DNA from: an uncultured Bacteroidaceae bacterium
GTDB taxonomy: Bacteria; Bacteroidota; Bacteroidia; Bacteroidales; Bacteroidaceae
Reading direction: 5' to 3'
NCBI GenBank assembly: GCA_934426255.1
Contig: CAKRYD010000037.1
Coordinates: 1 to 16,109, forward strand
Length of the DNA: 16,109 nucleotides
A program made the translations under genes and the position numbers. Positions 7,001-14,384 of this stretch are shown piece after piece. Below the pieces are notes generated by a model. The model did no database searches. It was given only the letters and a program-made list of their open reading frames with translations, and was not told where the DNA came from. Positions within the stretch are counted from its first letter, which is position 1. Every line of letters begins with the position of its first letter.

Positions 7001-8617
7001 CCCGACGTTACCGGTATCACTTTCAACCTTAGCGAGTTCCAAATGTACTCGGGTCTCGACAAGGATCGTATACAGTATGACTACATCCCCGGCATGAAAG
7101 AGGCTTGCGATGCTATGAAAGCCATCCTCGACATAGCCGAAAAGATGGGTAAGCATGAATTGGTGACTTCTGAATTCAACGACAAGTTTGAAGCAGCCAT
7201 CGCTGCCGTGGAAGCTCTTTATGCCGATACCACGGAACTGGCAGCACTGGCCAAGACCTACCGTGAAAACTATATCGCCAAATCTGTTGTCAGCGAAGAG
7301 AACTACGGCTTGGGCTATGTGGACAGTCAGGAATCAATTGATGCTTTCGCCAACGCTGTCACGGAAGCCAAAAACGGTGTAAGCCCTGTCAGCCCCACCA
7401 AGGAGCAGATCGACAATGCCATCGCCAAGATGAGAGAGGCTTTCAAGACTTTCGCCACTCATATAGGTAAGCTCGAACCCAACAAGTGGTACAACATCTT
7501 CGGAGGTTCGCTCTACGACTACACACAAGGGCAGCCTATCTATCTGGGCAGTACATCAACGGGTGACCAACTGCATATCGGCAGCTATCCCATTGAGACA
7601 GCCGACCCGACTGCCGATCCCTATTCCATCTGGCGTCTCGTGCCCATGGAAGGACAGGAGCCCACAGGCGATGCCATCGGATGCTATGCCATCCAGAACA
7701 TGGGTACGGGACAGTACTTCGGTGCTTACCGCGGACAGGGTGCAAGTCTCTCGCCGCTGATGTCACACGAGAAGACTCCTTACAACATCTATTACTATGG
7801 TAACGGTAAGTTCAAGATGCAGCAGGTAGGCGTTGAAGATCCCTTCGACTGCCTCAAGACCGACAAGACCAACTTCGTGGTCCTCAACTATCCGGCAGAC
7901 GGTAACGAGCAACAGTCGTTCATCTTCAAGCCTGTTGAAAGCGACATGATCTATTTATCCTACTACTTCGACAACAGTCTCAACACCATGGTACTGCCTT
8001 GGGCCGTTGACGGACTCGCAGAAATCAACGAGGGTATCACCGGAGCCACCGTCAAGACCTATGCCGTGAAGAGCCTCACAACAACAGAAGCCGGCAGCCG
8101 TCTCGAGCTGAAGGAGAAGTCTTCTTTCGAAGCCGGTGAACCCTTCATCATTATGGTCAATGACTATACACAATGTGACAATGATGCCAAGCAGCCGATC
8201 TACTTCCCTCTGCCAACTGATGTCACCGACACATCAGCCGTTGTTGCCAACGGACTCATCGGTACACTCGAAGGCATGACCGTGGCAGCTCCGGGTATGG
8301 GTATCTTCAACTACGATGCCGCTACCACAAGTTGGAAACTCGCTGCAAGCACAGCCAACCTCTTCATCAACGGACGTTATGGATATATCGACCCGAAGAA
8401 GGTGGTTAACGAAGAAGGTGATGCAGCCATCGTTCTGGAAACCACAGACCAAGTAACGGCAGTGAAACCGTTCATCGTGACCAAGGCTACCGATAAGGTC
8501 AATGTCTACAGCATCGACGGTAAGCTCCTCAAGCGCAACGTCAAAGCAACAGACGCACAAAAGGGTCTGAAGAAAGGCATCTACATCATCGGAAAGAAAA
8601 AGGTTTCCGTGAAGTAG
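4058..8617 (+). CDS. Large exported multi-domain protein: LamG-like, two F5/8 type C-like domains, type IX sorting-like tail
   Basis: This 1519-residue protein has a signal peptide (MRNLIFTLGLALFG..., cleavage likely after SLA). Residues about 30-261 look like a LamG/concanavalin jelly-roll domain, with GIFYHVVGVYN and AYIYVNGELKG strands and the closing IARIYDAPLKADQIAALY. A helical stretch, then a GYYYIISKNAAF region that could be a trefoil-like domain, follow. Two related discoidin-like domains (about 539-722 and 803-999) share LIDG, FHS, WHDNP, TNDD, YKY(L/I)RFVVK and FNLSEFQ, each followed by a helical GMKEACD segment. Then come a FIVAR-like helix, another trefoil-like region, and a C-terminal VYSIDGKLLKR...GIYIIGKKKVSVK tail typical of type IX sorting signals. 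No enzyme domain is visible. It probably binds glycans or host matrix at the cell surface. It ends in a double TAG stop. ATG 4016 is a less likely start. Confidence 0.85.
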   Translation: MRNLIFTLGLALFGILMPRISLADDNIPKADILDVVFNEDGTAYDASPMDNTVEVIGKEMMTTYYNENYKRVVPRLSNPWGGNGATYYKVDYENNQPFKDALANGHTLEIVVMADYTIGSLPDSECKPFTSHQGGGTGLMVAKKNKSVNGTNDFTFLPHTGGSYRWANSGVHPEPGIFYHVVGVYNKEEGKAYIYVNGELKGTADAPGDFQFASAGSVWFGIGADPSGANGNTAWNGEVAIARIYDAPLKADQIAALYKQVEVNRPDYRQLLKNSMDSLNAIGEQFLEGTDPGLYTAEVLAQYKTAYDDIALKALNAIEGSASDDEYITLRTDLLNAYNAIREHSNPIEDGYYYIISKNAAFATNQPDVQKALYADLDSRLYWSNLDEKKGKFAFIIKKLEDGNFTIQNAGTSEYIKCVTDNNGNFTDATDVQVSLSKEPDAEYEQLFKQLINAQWNIYNTKNTRAYEAQGHANGNGIEGKICTWNSVANSTAAWYLKRITDEELIKSFSELGVKQLLADKLKKAIDNTTSSRQKANDYTALITSADQIASNSKASSGNLANLIDGNTGSIFHSLWEDAMNNAATTTGIGWHNLQITLGKEVNKITFRFNGRDNSSGWHDNPTHITLYGTNDDNLATSTAAADSLQWTEIVDMTKSEYGFPGNDNAVSYSSPLIDLKGSYKYLRFVVKHVSTMDVGKRKFAKPSVTGVTFNLSEFQIYDGNPAESSEYYKVAGMKEACDTYDKLVAEAQEKMANLTVTEADIEAINAAAKAIDDLYVDRDVFDTKLAELVTKAKKIYDTATGSRITLITDAAQISSNSNSSSGSIAALIDGDKSTIFHSYWNTAMQNADITADEWIATMDAVTNLDHTGTGYHNLQVKLNEPVKSFYFQYYGRNSDWHDNPNDIQIFATNDDELGASTDNADQDSWTAITELNEGFPEDVVVQETPYTSPTIDLGDSYKYIRFVVKNTTHAGKVETRTFNNPDVTGITFNLSEFQMYSGLDKDRIQYDYIPGMKEACDAMKAILDIAEKMGKHELVTSEFNDKFEAAIAAVEALYADTTELAALAKTYRENYIAKSVVSEENYGLGYVDSQESIDAFANAVTEAKNGVSPVSPTKEQIDNAIAKMREAFKTFATHIGKLEPNKWYNIFGGSLYDYTQGQPIYLGSTSTGDQLHIGSYPIETADPTADPYSIWRLVPMEGQEPTGDAIGCYAIQNMGTGQYFGAYRGQGASLSPLMSHEKTPYNIYYYGNGKFKMQQVGVEDPFDCLKTDKTNFVVLNYPADGNEQQSFIFKPVESDMIYLSYYFDNSLNTMVLPWAVDGLAEINEGITGATVKTYAVKSLTTTEAGSRLELKEKSSFEAGEPFIIMVNDYTQCDNDAKQPIYFPLPTDVTDTSAVVANGLIGTLEGMTVAAPGMGIFNYDAATTSWKLAASTANLFINGRYGYIDPKKVVNEEGDAAIVLETTDQVTAVKPFIVTKATDKVNVYSIDGKLLKRNVKATDAQKGLKKGIYIIGKKKVSVK

Positions 8618-8650
8618 TAGCAAGACAAACAGTTAATAACATCTTCCATC

Positions 8651-8684
8651 AAGGCGCAGGGCGACAAACGTCCTGCGCCTTTTG
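8651..8684 (+). terminator. Intrinsic terminator of the large exported protein
   Basis: AAGGCGCAGG at 8651-8660 pairs with CCTGCGCCTT at 8672-8681. The stem extends inward through GCG/CGT, with one G-T pair, to a five-base loop ACAAA, and TTTT follows at the base. It lies 33 bases after the stop codon. Confidence 0.88.
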
Positions 8685-8711
8685 GTAATATTCCGTCTTT
8701 AGAGTAAGCAG

Positions 8712-8873
8712 GGCTTGCCTACTATCTTGTCGTTTGCTATACTAAACATGGGAACTTGTCATGTACTATTTGAGAAGTTCCCATATACTATCTGAGGACC
8801 TCCCATATACTATATGAGAGCCTCTCACTTACTATCTCGGAGTTCGCTACATACCATCTGAGATTCTTGCATA
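8712..8873. repeat. Tandem array of about seven degenerate 22-bp units
   Basis: The core TACTAT or a one-base variant recurs at 8720, 8740, 8764, 8786, 8808, 8830 and 8852, giving spacings of 20, 24, 22, 22, 22 and 22 bp. An eighth half-unit (CTTGCATA) ends at 8873. A typical unit reads TTCCCATATACTATCTGAGG (8778-8797). Some units are near palindromes, such as CATATACTATATG within 8804-8816, and CTC/GAG arms recur around the core. The array sits between the terminator of the large exported protein and the insertion sequence, and is not coding because 22 is not a multiple of three. Its sequence is unlike that of the 538-697 array, although the period and style are alike. Confidence 0.85.
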
Positions 8874-8915
8874 TTAAAACTTGTTTTTCCTAATTTAGTA
8901 GACAGGTTATTTTAT

Positions 8916-8941
8916 GGCTCTATAACGAATTGTATGGGTAA
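8916..8941. repeat. Left terminal inverted repeat of the ISL3 element
   Basis: The sequence beginning GGCTCTATAACGAATTGT matches the inverted copy at 10187-10212 at 24 of 26 bases. The transposase stop codon lies within it. Confidence 0.92.
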
Positions 8942-10148
8942 TCAAACTTGAGCTTTCCACTGACGAAATAAGCCATGTCTATGAAATTAGAGATTAGAGA
9001 AAACCCTCTTGCTCTGCGTTTAGCCAGTTGTATCTTTTGATTTATACCTTCAAGGATACCATTGTTTACCCCGGGGCACGTAAAGTTGGTAATAACGCCA
9101 GACCAATGTGTCTTCAACGTTTTTACGAACCTTTTCATGTGAATCAAATCCGTTTGGTTGACAGCATTGCACCACATGTCAAGATACTTGATGGCATCTT
9201 CAGGCCTTTCATACGAGAATGCGTCAAAGAACCCTTCCTTAAACTTGTATGCTTCGCCTAATATGGGGTATGTGAGAAGCAACGTCTCTAGTTCCATTGA
9301 CTTTGACGCAGATAGGTTTATCGTCTGCACAGTAGGGTGAACCTGTGTCCTTTGAGAAGTTTCTTGTCCTGTTGCTCAGCCTTGCGGGTCTTGTCTAAAG
9401 CCTCGTTAAGCATCTTGACAATATGAAATTTGTCAAATACGAGGTCTGCATGGTTGAAATATTCAAAGTAACCACAGATAAATGATGGTGACATATCCAT
9501 ACTGACCACTTTGATATTCTTTCGGTCTCCGCCACGGTTCTCTAAATCTTCGACGAATCGTTCTATAGCATCCTCGCCTTTGCCATGAGTGCAGTATATC
9601 AAACTTCTTGTATCAAGATCCACGAAATTAGTGATATAGTTGTGCCCCTTACGGCTTGAGGTTTCGTCTATCCCTATGCGTATGACTCTGCTTAAATCTA
9701 TGCCTTTTCGAGCTTTTGCCACCCAATGATGAAATACACGCCAAATTCGTGGCGCGGTCACATGGGTGTGCTTCGCTACTGAAGACACGGGCATTTCGCT
9801 TTCTATCAATTTCATCGTATATGCCTCAAATAGTAGGGTAAAGCCACTACCGGGACGTGACCAAGGCACTTTTATCATTCTGATTTTACCATCAGACATG
9901 AGAATGCGGGGTACACGGCAATGCAAATAGCACCTATGCTCAAAGAAGTTCAGATGTCGCCATTCCTTTTCTTCCGTATCATAAGCTTGAACCATCTCGC
10001 CTTTGTCATTAGCGAAACGGCTGCCACGAATGAAATCTATGTGTATATGAAGTTCCTTTCCGTCCATCGTTTCTTCAAAATGTACAGAAGTCACTTCCCA
10101 AGGTGATGACAAACCAAGACCAAGAGCAAATATATCTTCACTTTTCAT
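8920..10148 (-). pseudogene. ISL3-family transposase split by a one-base frameshift
   Basis: The first part runs from ATG at 10148 to a stop near 9318-9320, and the second part continues in the -1 frame to 8920. Together they give about 409 residues, typical for ISL3. The first part holds the N-terminal zinc-finger/HTH region and the catalytic Asp codons: 9666-9668 in RIGIDETSS and 9495-9497 in VVSMDMS. The second part holds the catalytic Glu at 9049-9051 in GILEGINQK. Aligning KGHRFTLL to NLSASKSMELETLL gives the normal family spacing if one base has been lost near 9329-9342. The break separates Asp-Asp from Glu, so neither piece could act alone. The longer reading starting at 10196 begins inside the right repeat and lacks family sequence. 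No clear slippery run marks it as programmed. Confidence 0.88.
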
Positions 10149-10186
10149 GCTGCAAAGGTTCTGATTAAGTGATTTTGCTATGAATT

Positions 10187-10212
10187 TTACCCACACAATT
10201 CGTTACAGAGCC
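10187..10212. repeat. Right terminal inverted repeat of the ISL3 element
   Basis: Read inward on the minus strand it begins GGCTCTGTAACGAATTGT, matching the left repeat with two differences. The stop codon of the adjacent small reading frame (10203-10205) lies inside it. Confidence 0.92.
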
Positions 10213-10298
10213 TTTGTTTTTAACCAGCAGTTTAGAGTTTGCGAAGTTCTTACACTGTCAAAACCAAAGCGTACAAAAACGCCTAATACAATATGCAT
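10203..10298 (-). CDS. Possible 31-residue reading frame cut by the insertion sequence
   Basis: A minus-strand ATG at 10298 is preceded by a good Shine-Dalgarno sequence (GGAGG, about nine bases upstream), unusual in this window. The frame reads MHIVLGVFVRFGFDSVRTSQ and then enters the IS end, where it meets TAA at 10205-10203. This looks like the front part of a small gene truncated by the insertion. The leader contains a CCCGA/TCGGG hairpin (about 10304-10323) whose loop holds the GGAGG, and a TAAATTTG box (10348-10355) sits further upstream. I do not recognise a family, and it may be an artefact of a conserved intergenic sequence. Confidence 0.3.
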   Translation of the reverse strand: MHIVLGVFVRFGFDSVRTSQTLNCWLKTKAL

Positions 10299-10477
10299 GT
10301 CTTCCCGACCTCCGCCCATCGGGCTTTCGGTACGGGTTAGAACACTGCAAATTTAGTAATTTACATTGGGATATGCTTTATTTGGCTAACAAAATTAGTA
10401 TTTCGCAATAGTATCTATGTTATTTCATAAAAAACGGGGTCTCATCACCCTTCTCGAATGAACTACCCTCAAAAGCC
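10213..10477. other. Intergenic stretch between the IS and the GH123 terminator
   Basis: Apart from the possible small reading frame and its leader hairpin, no gene, tRNA or tandem repeat is visible. The sequence at 10390-10470 is AT-rich with no recognisable motif. The GC-rich patch at 10300-10340 stands out against its surroundings. Confidence 0.4.
10348..10355 (-). promoter_or_regulatory. Possible -7 box before the small reading frame
   Basis: On the minus strand TAAATTTG fits TAnnTTTG. There is no TTTG about 20 bases upstream, so the -33 part is missing. Transcription from here would give a leader of about 45 bases with a hairpin before ATG 10298. Confidence 0.3.
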
Positions 10478-10524
10478 AAATCATCTCCGAAAAGCCTGCA
10501 ATGAAGGCTTCGCGGAGATGATTT
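10478..10524 (-). terminator. Terminator-like hairpin downstream of the GH123 gene
   Basis: AAATCATCTCCG at 10478-10489 pairs with CGGAGATGATTT at 10513-10524, and an inner AAGCCT/AGGCTT stem (10492-10497 with 10505-10510) extends it past a small internal loop. The hairpin ends 25 bases after the GH123 stop codon. On the minus strand the tail reads GGCTTTTG, so the T run is short. Confidence 0.7.
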
Positions 10525-10549
10525 GTTTGAATATTATTATGCCCTGTTG

Positions 10550-12238
10550 TTATTCCAATGATCGGAGCAAGGCTTTTCCGTCGTTCACCAGTTTTTCCAC
10601 ATCTACGTTGCGCCCTATCTCGGTAGGGGCAAATTTCTTGAGCTCTGTTTCGAGCTTGGCCAGCTTGTCACCCTTGAGCTCAGCGCGCAGGATACGGATT
10701 TTCTCATAGTCCTGAATGCCTTCTATAAGACGCTCCATGCGCACACTGCTTCCACCGGGATAGACCAGGAAGCAGTCGCCGGCTGCCCAAGTGCGGAAAC
10801 GAGTATCCTGCAACGGATTTTTCACCCAACTGTTGTATGCCCAACGCAGATAACCGCTGTAACCAGCTGCTGCGGCATGCCAGCCCATGAAGGCCGATTC
10901 GGCAGGATTAGAGAAGATAAAGGTATTGGGGCGTTCGGGGCCACAGCAGGTGTAGAATGTCACACGATTACCCTTGGCAAGGTGAGCATTGAGTTGCTCG
11001 GGGGTGAGCAGCGGCTGCTCGTAGGCAAAACTGATGTCGTACATGCGCTCGGCAACTTCGGGGCCGAAATAGTTGACGGCTCCCTCTACGCGATAGTCCT
11101 TGTCGGCCTTGAAAAGGATTTTGTAGGCCGGCTCAAGCAGGTTTTTCGGACGTTCGTCCATGGCAATACACGTTTTCTTGAACCATCCCTTCTGTTTCAG
11201 GTGGGCGGCAAAGTCTTTTAGAAAAGGCAAGAGATATTCATCGTAGCCCTTGCTTCCGGGGTCGAGCTTTACCTGACGTGTGCAATTTTGTGCCTCGTCG
11301 TAGTATTCAAAGGTAAGATGCCAGGGCACAATGGTATAGCAGTCTATCTGCTCGGTGATGCCGCAAGACATCATGAACTCTACCCATTTGTCAAACACGG
11401 TATAGTCGTATTTCCAGCTGCCGTCGACGCTTTTAAATTTGCCTATCATGCTCTCGAAGGGATCTTCGGTCTGCGAATTCCAGGGATGCTGGATGATGCT
11501 GCAGGTGATAACTTTTTGTCCGGCTTCGGCCAGAAGTTTCATGATGGGGCGCATCAGGTCGAAATGCTGCTGGCTCCAAAGGGGCACATTGTAGAAACGA
11601 GCCACTGAATAGGGGTTCTGCCAAAGGTCAAGATGGAATTTCCACTGAGATGGTTCGGGAAGTGTGCGTTTGCCCACTTCGAGCACGAAGGGAATGGAAA
11701 GCGTCTTGCCGTCGCAATTAGCTGTAAGGGTGCCTTTGTATTTGCCGCTTGGGGCGTTTTGGGGCACACGGATGTCGAGCCACAACGGACGCAGGGTATT
11801 GGCGCTAACGCTCATTTCGCCGGCCGGCTTGAGCCAGTCGCCCACCAGGCAAGAGTCGTTTTTGTTGCCCATGACGTCGCTCATCACATAGCGCACGAAA
11901 TACTTGCCTATGGCGCTGGCGGGAATGATGTTCTTTCCGCTGCGCAAATCGCTCACTTTAAAACTCAGGCTCTTCACGGCTTGAGGGGCGAGTACTACGG
12001 CCTGGGCATTGACGCGTTCGCCTTTCCACGCATATAGAGACAGTGTCTTGGTCAAGACGGGCACTGCATTGCGCTGGTAGCGCAAATCTGTAGACCCCCA
12101 ACCAAGTCGGATATCCTTAACGCTCTGCCATGCGGCAGCCGGCGCAGGACGCGGGTCGGCCAATTCTACTTCGCTCATTTGGGCAAAAGCCGGCATTGCT
12201 GCAAGGACAAGTCCCCATAAAATCATTTTTTTCTTCAT
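10550..12238 (-). CDS. GH123-type glycoside hydrolase (beta-N-acetylgalactosaminidase-like)
   Basis: This 562-residue protein has a signal peptide (MKKKMILWGLVLAAMPAFAQ). Residues about 30-195 form an N-terminal beta-sandwich-like domain, and about 200-545 form the (beta/alpha) catalytic domain called DUF4091/GH123. Family members such as NgaP release N-acetyl-beta-galactosamine from glycans or glycosphingolipids by substrate-assisted catalysis, using an adjacent Asp-Glu pair. Here AMDERPK places that pair at Asp361-Glu362. The C-terminal AYNSWVKNPLQDTRF and PGGSSVRMERLIEGIQDYE segments are also typical. The start is ATG 12238. It follows the OPT transporter gene by 36 bases with no promoter box visible between, so it is probably co-transcribed. 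The exact substrate is inferred from the family. Confidence 0.88.
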   Translation of the reverse strand: MKKKMILWGLVLAAMPAFAQMSEVELADPRPAPAAAWQSVKDIRLGWGSTDLRYQRNAVPVLTKTLSLYAWKGERVNAQAVVLAPQAVKSLSFKVSDLRSGKNIIPASAIGKYFVRYVMSDVMGNKNDSCLVGDWLKPAGEMSVSANTLRPLWLDIRVPQNAPSGKYKGTLTANCDGKTLSIPFVLEVGKRTLPEPSQWKFHLDLWQNPYSVARFYNVPLWSQQHFDLMRPIMKLLAEAGQKVITCSIIQHPWNSQTEDPFESMIGKFKSVDGSWKYDYTVFDKWVEFMMSCGITEQIDCYTIVPWHLTFEYYDEAQNCTRQVKLDPGSKGYDEYLLPFLKDFAAHLKQKGWFKKTCIAMDERPKNLLEPAYKILFKADKDYRVEGAVNYFGPEVAERMYDISFAYEQPLLTPEQLNAHLAKGNRVTFYTCCGPERPNTFIFSNPAESAFMGWHAAAAGYSGYLRWAYNSWVKNPLQDTRFRTWAAGDCFLVYPGGSSVRMERLIEGIQDYEKIRILRAELKGDKLAKLETELKKFAPTEIGRNVDVEKLVNDGKALLRSLE

Positions 12239-12274
12239 CTTTTTTGCTGTTTATATTAATAGTGTATGATCTTT

Positions 12275-14248
12275 CTATCGGCAACGGGGGCGCATGGTGG
12301 CCTTTACCATATATATGATAAGTGCGAAATAGGCCACGATGGAAACGACATGGCTCCATGGGCTGTTGATCCAGGCGTCGTTGACGGGGTTGAAGCCGGC
12401 AAAGCGCAAAATGGCACTGACTACACCCATCAAAGCTCCGCCGGCAATGAAACCGGAGGCTATCAAGGTGCCCAAATCCCCGCGCGACTTGCCCTCTGCA
12501 CCATCTTTTGAACGCGAAGTGACATACCAGCTCACTGCACCTCCGGCCAGAAGCGGCAGGTTCAGATCGAGCGGAATGAACATGCCCAGGGCAAAGGCCA
12601 GGGCTGAAATGCCTATCAAATCGAGCACAACAGCTATGAGTGCGCCTATGCCATAGAGTAGCCAGGGTGCCCCCTGACCGCTCATCAACGGTTCTATGAC
12701 GGCTGCCATGGCATTGGCCTGAGGTGCGGCCAGCTGCCCGTCCGTAAAGCCATACGTGCTGTTGAGTAGCATAATGACACCGCCAACGGTGGCGGCACTG
12801 ACTATAATGCCGAGAAACTTGAACGCTTCTTGCTTCTTCGGGGTCGATCCCAGCCAATAGCCTATTTTCAAATCGGTCACTACCGTTCCGGCCGTAGACA
12901 AGGCTGTACACACCACACTTCCCATCAAGAGAGCGGCAACCATGCCCGGCCAACCTTTCAAGCCTATGGCTACCATAATGACCGAAGCCAGTATCAGGGT
13001 CATCAGCGTCATGCCCGAAACGGGATTGCTGCCCACAATGGCAATGGCATTGGCGGCAACAGTGGTAAACAGAAATGTTATGAATGCCACAAGCAGAATG
13101 GCTACTATGCTGAACAACAGATTGCCCTCCATTACCCCGAAAAGGAAGAAAGCAAAGATCACCAGCAAGGTGACAAGGACTCCGACGGCTATGATTTTCA
13201 TCGAAAGGTCGCGCTGTGTACGCGGCTCGGTTTCCGAACCGTCGTGTTTCATCTTAAAAGCCTTCCCCGTGAGTTTGGCGGCATTGGCTATGATCTTCCG
13301 GCTTTTCCAAATGCCCAGCAACCCAGCCATGGCTATGGCCCCGATTCCGATGCTCTTGGTATAGGCGAATATCTGTTCAGGCGATGCCGACACGGCGGTT
13401 ACACCGTCTGAATTGATCGGTAGATTTTCCCAAAACACGGGAATCAGAGGTACTATGATCCACCACACCAGGACGGAACCGGCACAAATGATGGCCGAAT
13501 ATTTCAGACCTACGATATAGCCCATTCCCAAAACGGCAGCTCCCGTATTGATTTTGAATACCAGCTTTGCCTTGTCAGCTACAGCCGCACCCCATGCAAA
13601 CACGCTAGTAGAAAAGGTGTCGGCCCAAGCACCGAATGTAGCAATTACAAAATCATAAAGTCCGCCTATGATACCGGCAAAAAGCAAAGGCTTTGCCTGA
13701 CCGGATTCGTTTTGGCCAGACATGAGCACTTGCGTCGAAGCCGTAGCCTCAGGGAAAGGATATTTGCCATGCATCTCCTTGACAAAATACTTGCGGAAAG
13801 GTATCATAAATAACAGACCCAAGAAGCCGCCCAATGCACTCGACAGAAAGACTTTCATGAAATCAACAGAAATCTCGGGGTATTTGGCCTGCAGGATATA
13901 CAAAGCCGGCAAGGTGAAAATGGAACCCGCCACAATCATTCCCGAGCAAGCTCCGATGCTCTGTATGATTACGTTTTCACCCAAAGAGTTTTTCCGGTGT
14001 GTTGCCCCGGCCACGCCGACAGCAATGATTGTAATAGGTATCGCTGCCTCAAACACTTGACCCACTTTCAAACCCAAGTAGGCACAGGCGGCCGAAAATA
14101 TAACGGCAAACACCAAGCCCCATGTTACAGACCATGGGGTTATTTCCCTGCACGGAGCCGATGCATCCATCACCGGCTTGTATTCTTCTCCCTCCTTTAA
14201 TTCTCGAAATGCGTTTTCGGGTAATTTCTCTTGCTCTTGACCTTTCAT
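12275..14248 (-). CDS. OPT-family transporter (putative oligopeptide transporter)
   Basis: This 657-residue polytopic protein has about 15 hydrophobic segments. The N-terminal soluble part (KLPENAFRELKEGEEYKPVM) is followed by TPWSVTWGLVFAVIF and ACAYLGLKVGQVFEAAIPIT, a hallmark of bacterial OPT proteins. Later AFAWG-like, NPVSGMTLMTL and LDLIGISALAFALGMFIPLD segments complete the family layout. OPT members import peptides or metal chelates; the bacterial substrate is usually unknown. The reading frame extends to 14293, but ATG 14248 is chosen because a -7 box at 14271-14278 would start transcription between the two. GH123 follows downstream after 36 bases. Next to glycosidases it could take up glycopeptide-derived peptides, but that is a guess. 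Confidence 0.9.
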   Translation of the reverse strand: MKGQEQEKLPENAFRELKEGEEYKPVMDASAPCREITPWSVTWGLVFAVIFSAACAYLGLKVGQVFEAAIPITIIAVGVAGATHRKNSLGENVIIQSIGACSGMIVAGSIFTLPALYILQAKYPEISVDFMKVFLSSALGGFLGLLFMIPFRKYFVKEMHGKYPFPEATASTQVLMSGQNESGQAKPLLFAGIIGGLYDFVIATFGAWADTFSTSVFAWGAAVADKAKLVFKINTGAAVLGMGYIVGLKYSAIICAGSVLVWWIIVPLIPVFWENLPINSDGVTAVSASPEQIFAYTKSIGIGAIAMAGLLGIWKSRKIIANAAKLTGKAFKMKHDGSETEPRTQRDLSMKIIAVGVLVTLLVIFAFFLFGVMEGNLLFSIVAILLVAFITFLFTTVAANAIAIVGSNPVSGMTLMTLILASVIMVAIGLKGWPGMVAALLMGSVVCTALSTAGTVVTDLKIGYWLGSTPKKQEAFKFLGIIVSAATVGGVIMLLNSTYGFTDGQLAAPQANAMAAVIEPLMSGQGAPWLLYGIGALIAVVLDLIGISALAFALGMFIPLDLNLPLLAGGAVSWYVTSRSKDGAEGKSRGDLGTLIASGFIAGGALMGVVSAILRFAGFNPVNDAWINSPWSHVVSIVAYFALIIYMVKATMRPRCR

Positions 14249-14270
14249 AAAATACTGAATGTTTTTACTG

Positions 14271-14278
14271 CAAAAATA
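14271..14278 (-). promoter_or_regulatory. Bacteroidetes -7 box before the OPT transporter
   Basis: On the minus strand TATTTTTG matches TAnnTTTG and lies about 23 bases upstream of ATG 14248. No TTTG stands about 20 bases upstream. It could give the OPT-GH123 pair its own transcript, separate from the GH27 gene. Confidence 0.5.
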
Positions 14279-14384
14279 AGAATAATGATTCATTCACCGG
14301 ACATAGTCTGCGTATAAAGACGGTAATAAGCCCCAATAAAGCCGCTTTTCCATAAAAACCTGGCTGCAAGGCTGACTGACGGAA

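Larger units (their letters stand above)
8916..10212 (-). mobile_element. ISL3-family insertion sequence, transposase frameshifted
   Basis: The 1297-bp element is bounded by 26-bp inverted repeats at 8916-8941 and 10187-10212. Both outer ends read GGCTCTRTAACGAATTGT into the element, and the arms differ at only two bases. ISL3 elements typically start with GG, are about 1.2-1.5 kb and carry one transposase, all of which fits. The transposase stop codon (8920-8922) lies inside the left repeat. ISL3 elements usually make 8-bp target duplications. The flanks are TATTTTAT on the left and TTTGTTTT on the right, which do not match, so the insertion is old, rearranged or atypical. Its nearest relatives cannot be named from sequence alone. 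Confidence 0.92.

Noticed and set aside
8881..10221. TTGTTTTT at 8881-8888 and 10214-10221 as the IS target duplication
   Set aside because: The left copy is 27 bases from the IS end and the right copy one base from it; the match is probably chance in AT-rich sequence.
12117..12953. Open frame overlapping the OPT and GH123 genes on the minus strand
   Set aside because: It is out of frame with two confident genes, and its composition is rich in Arg, His and Cys with no known domain.
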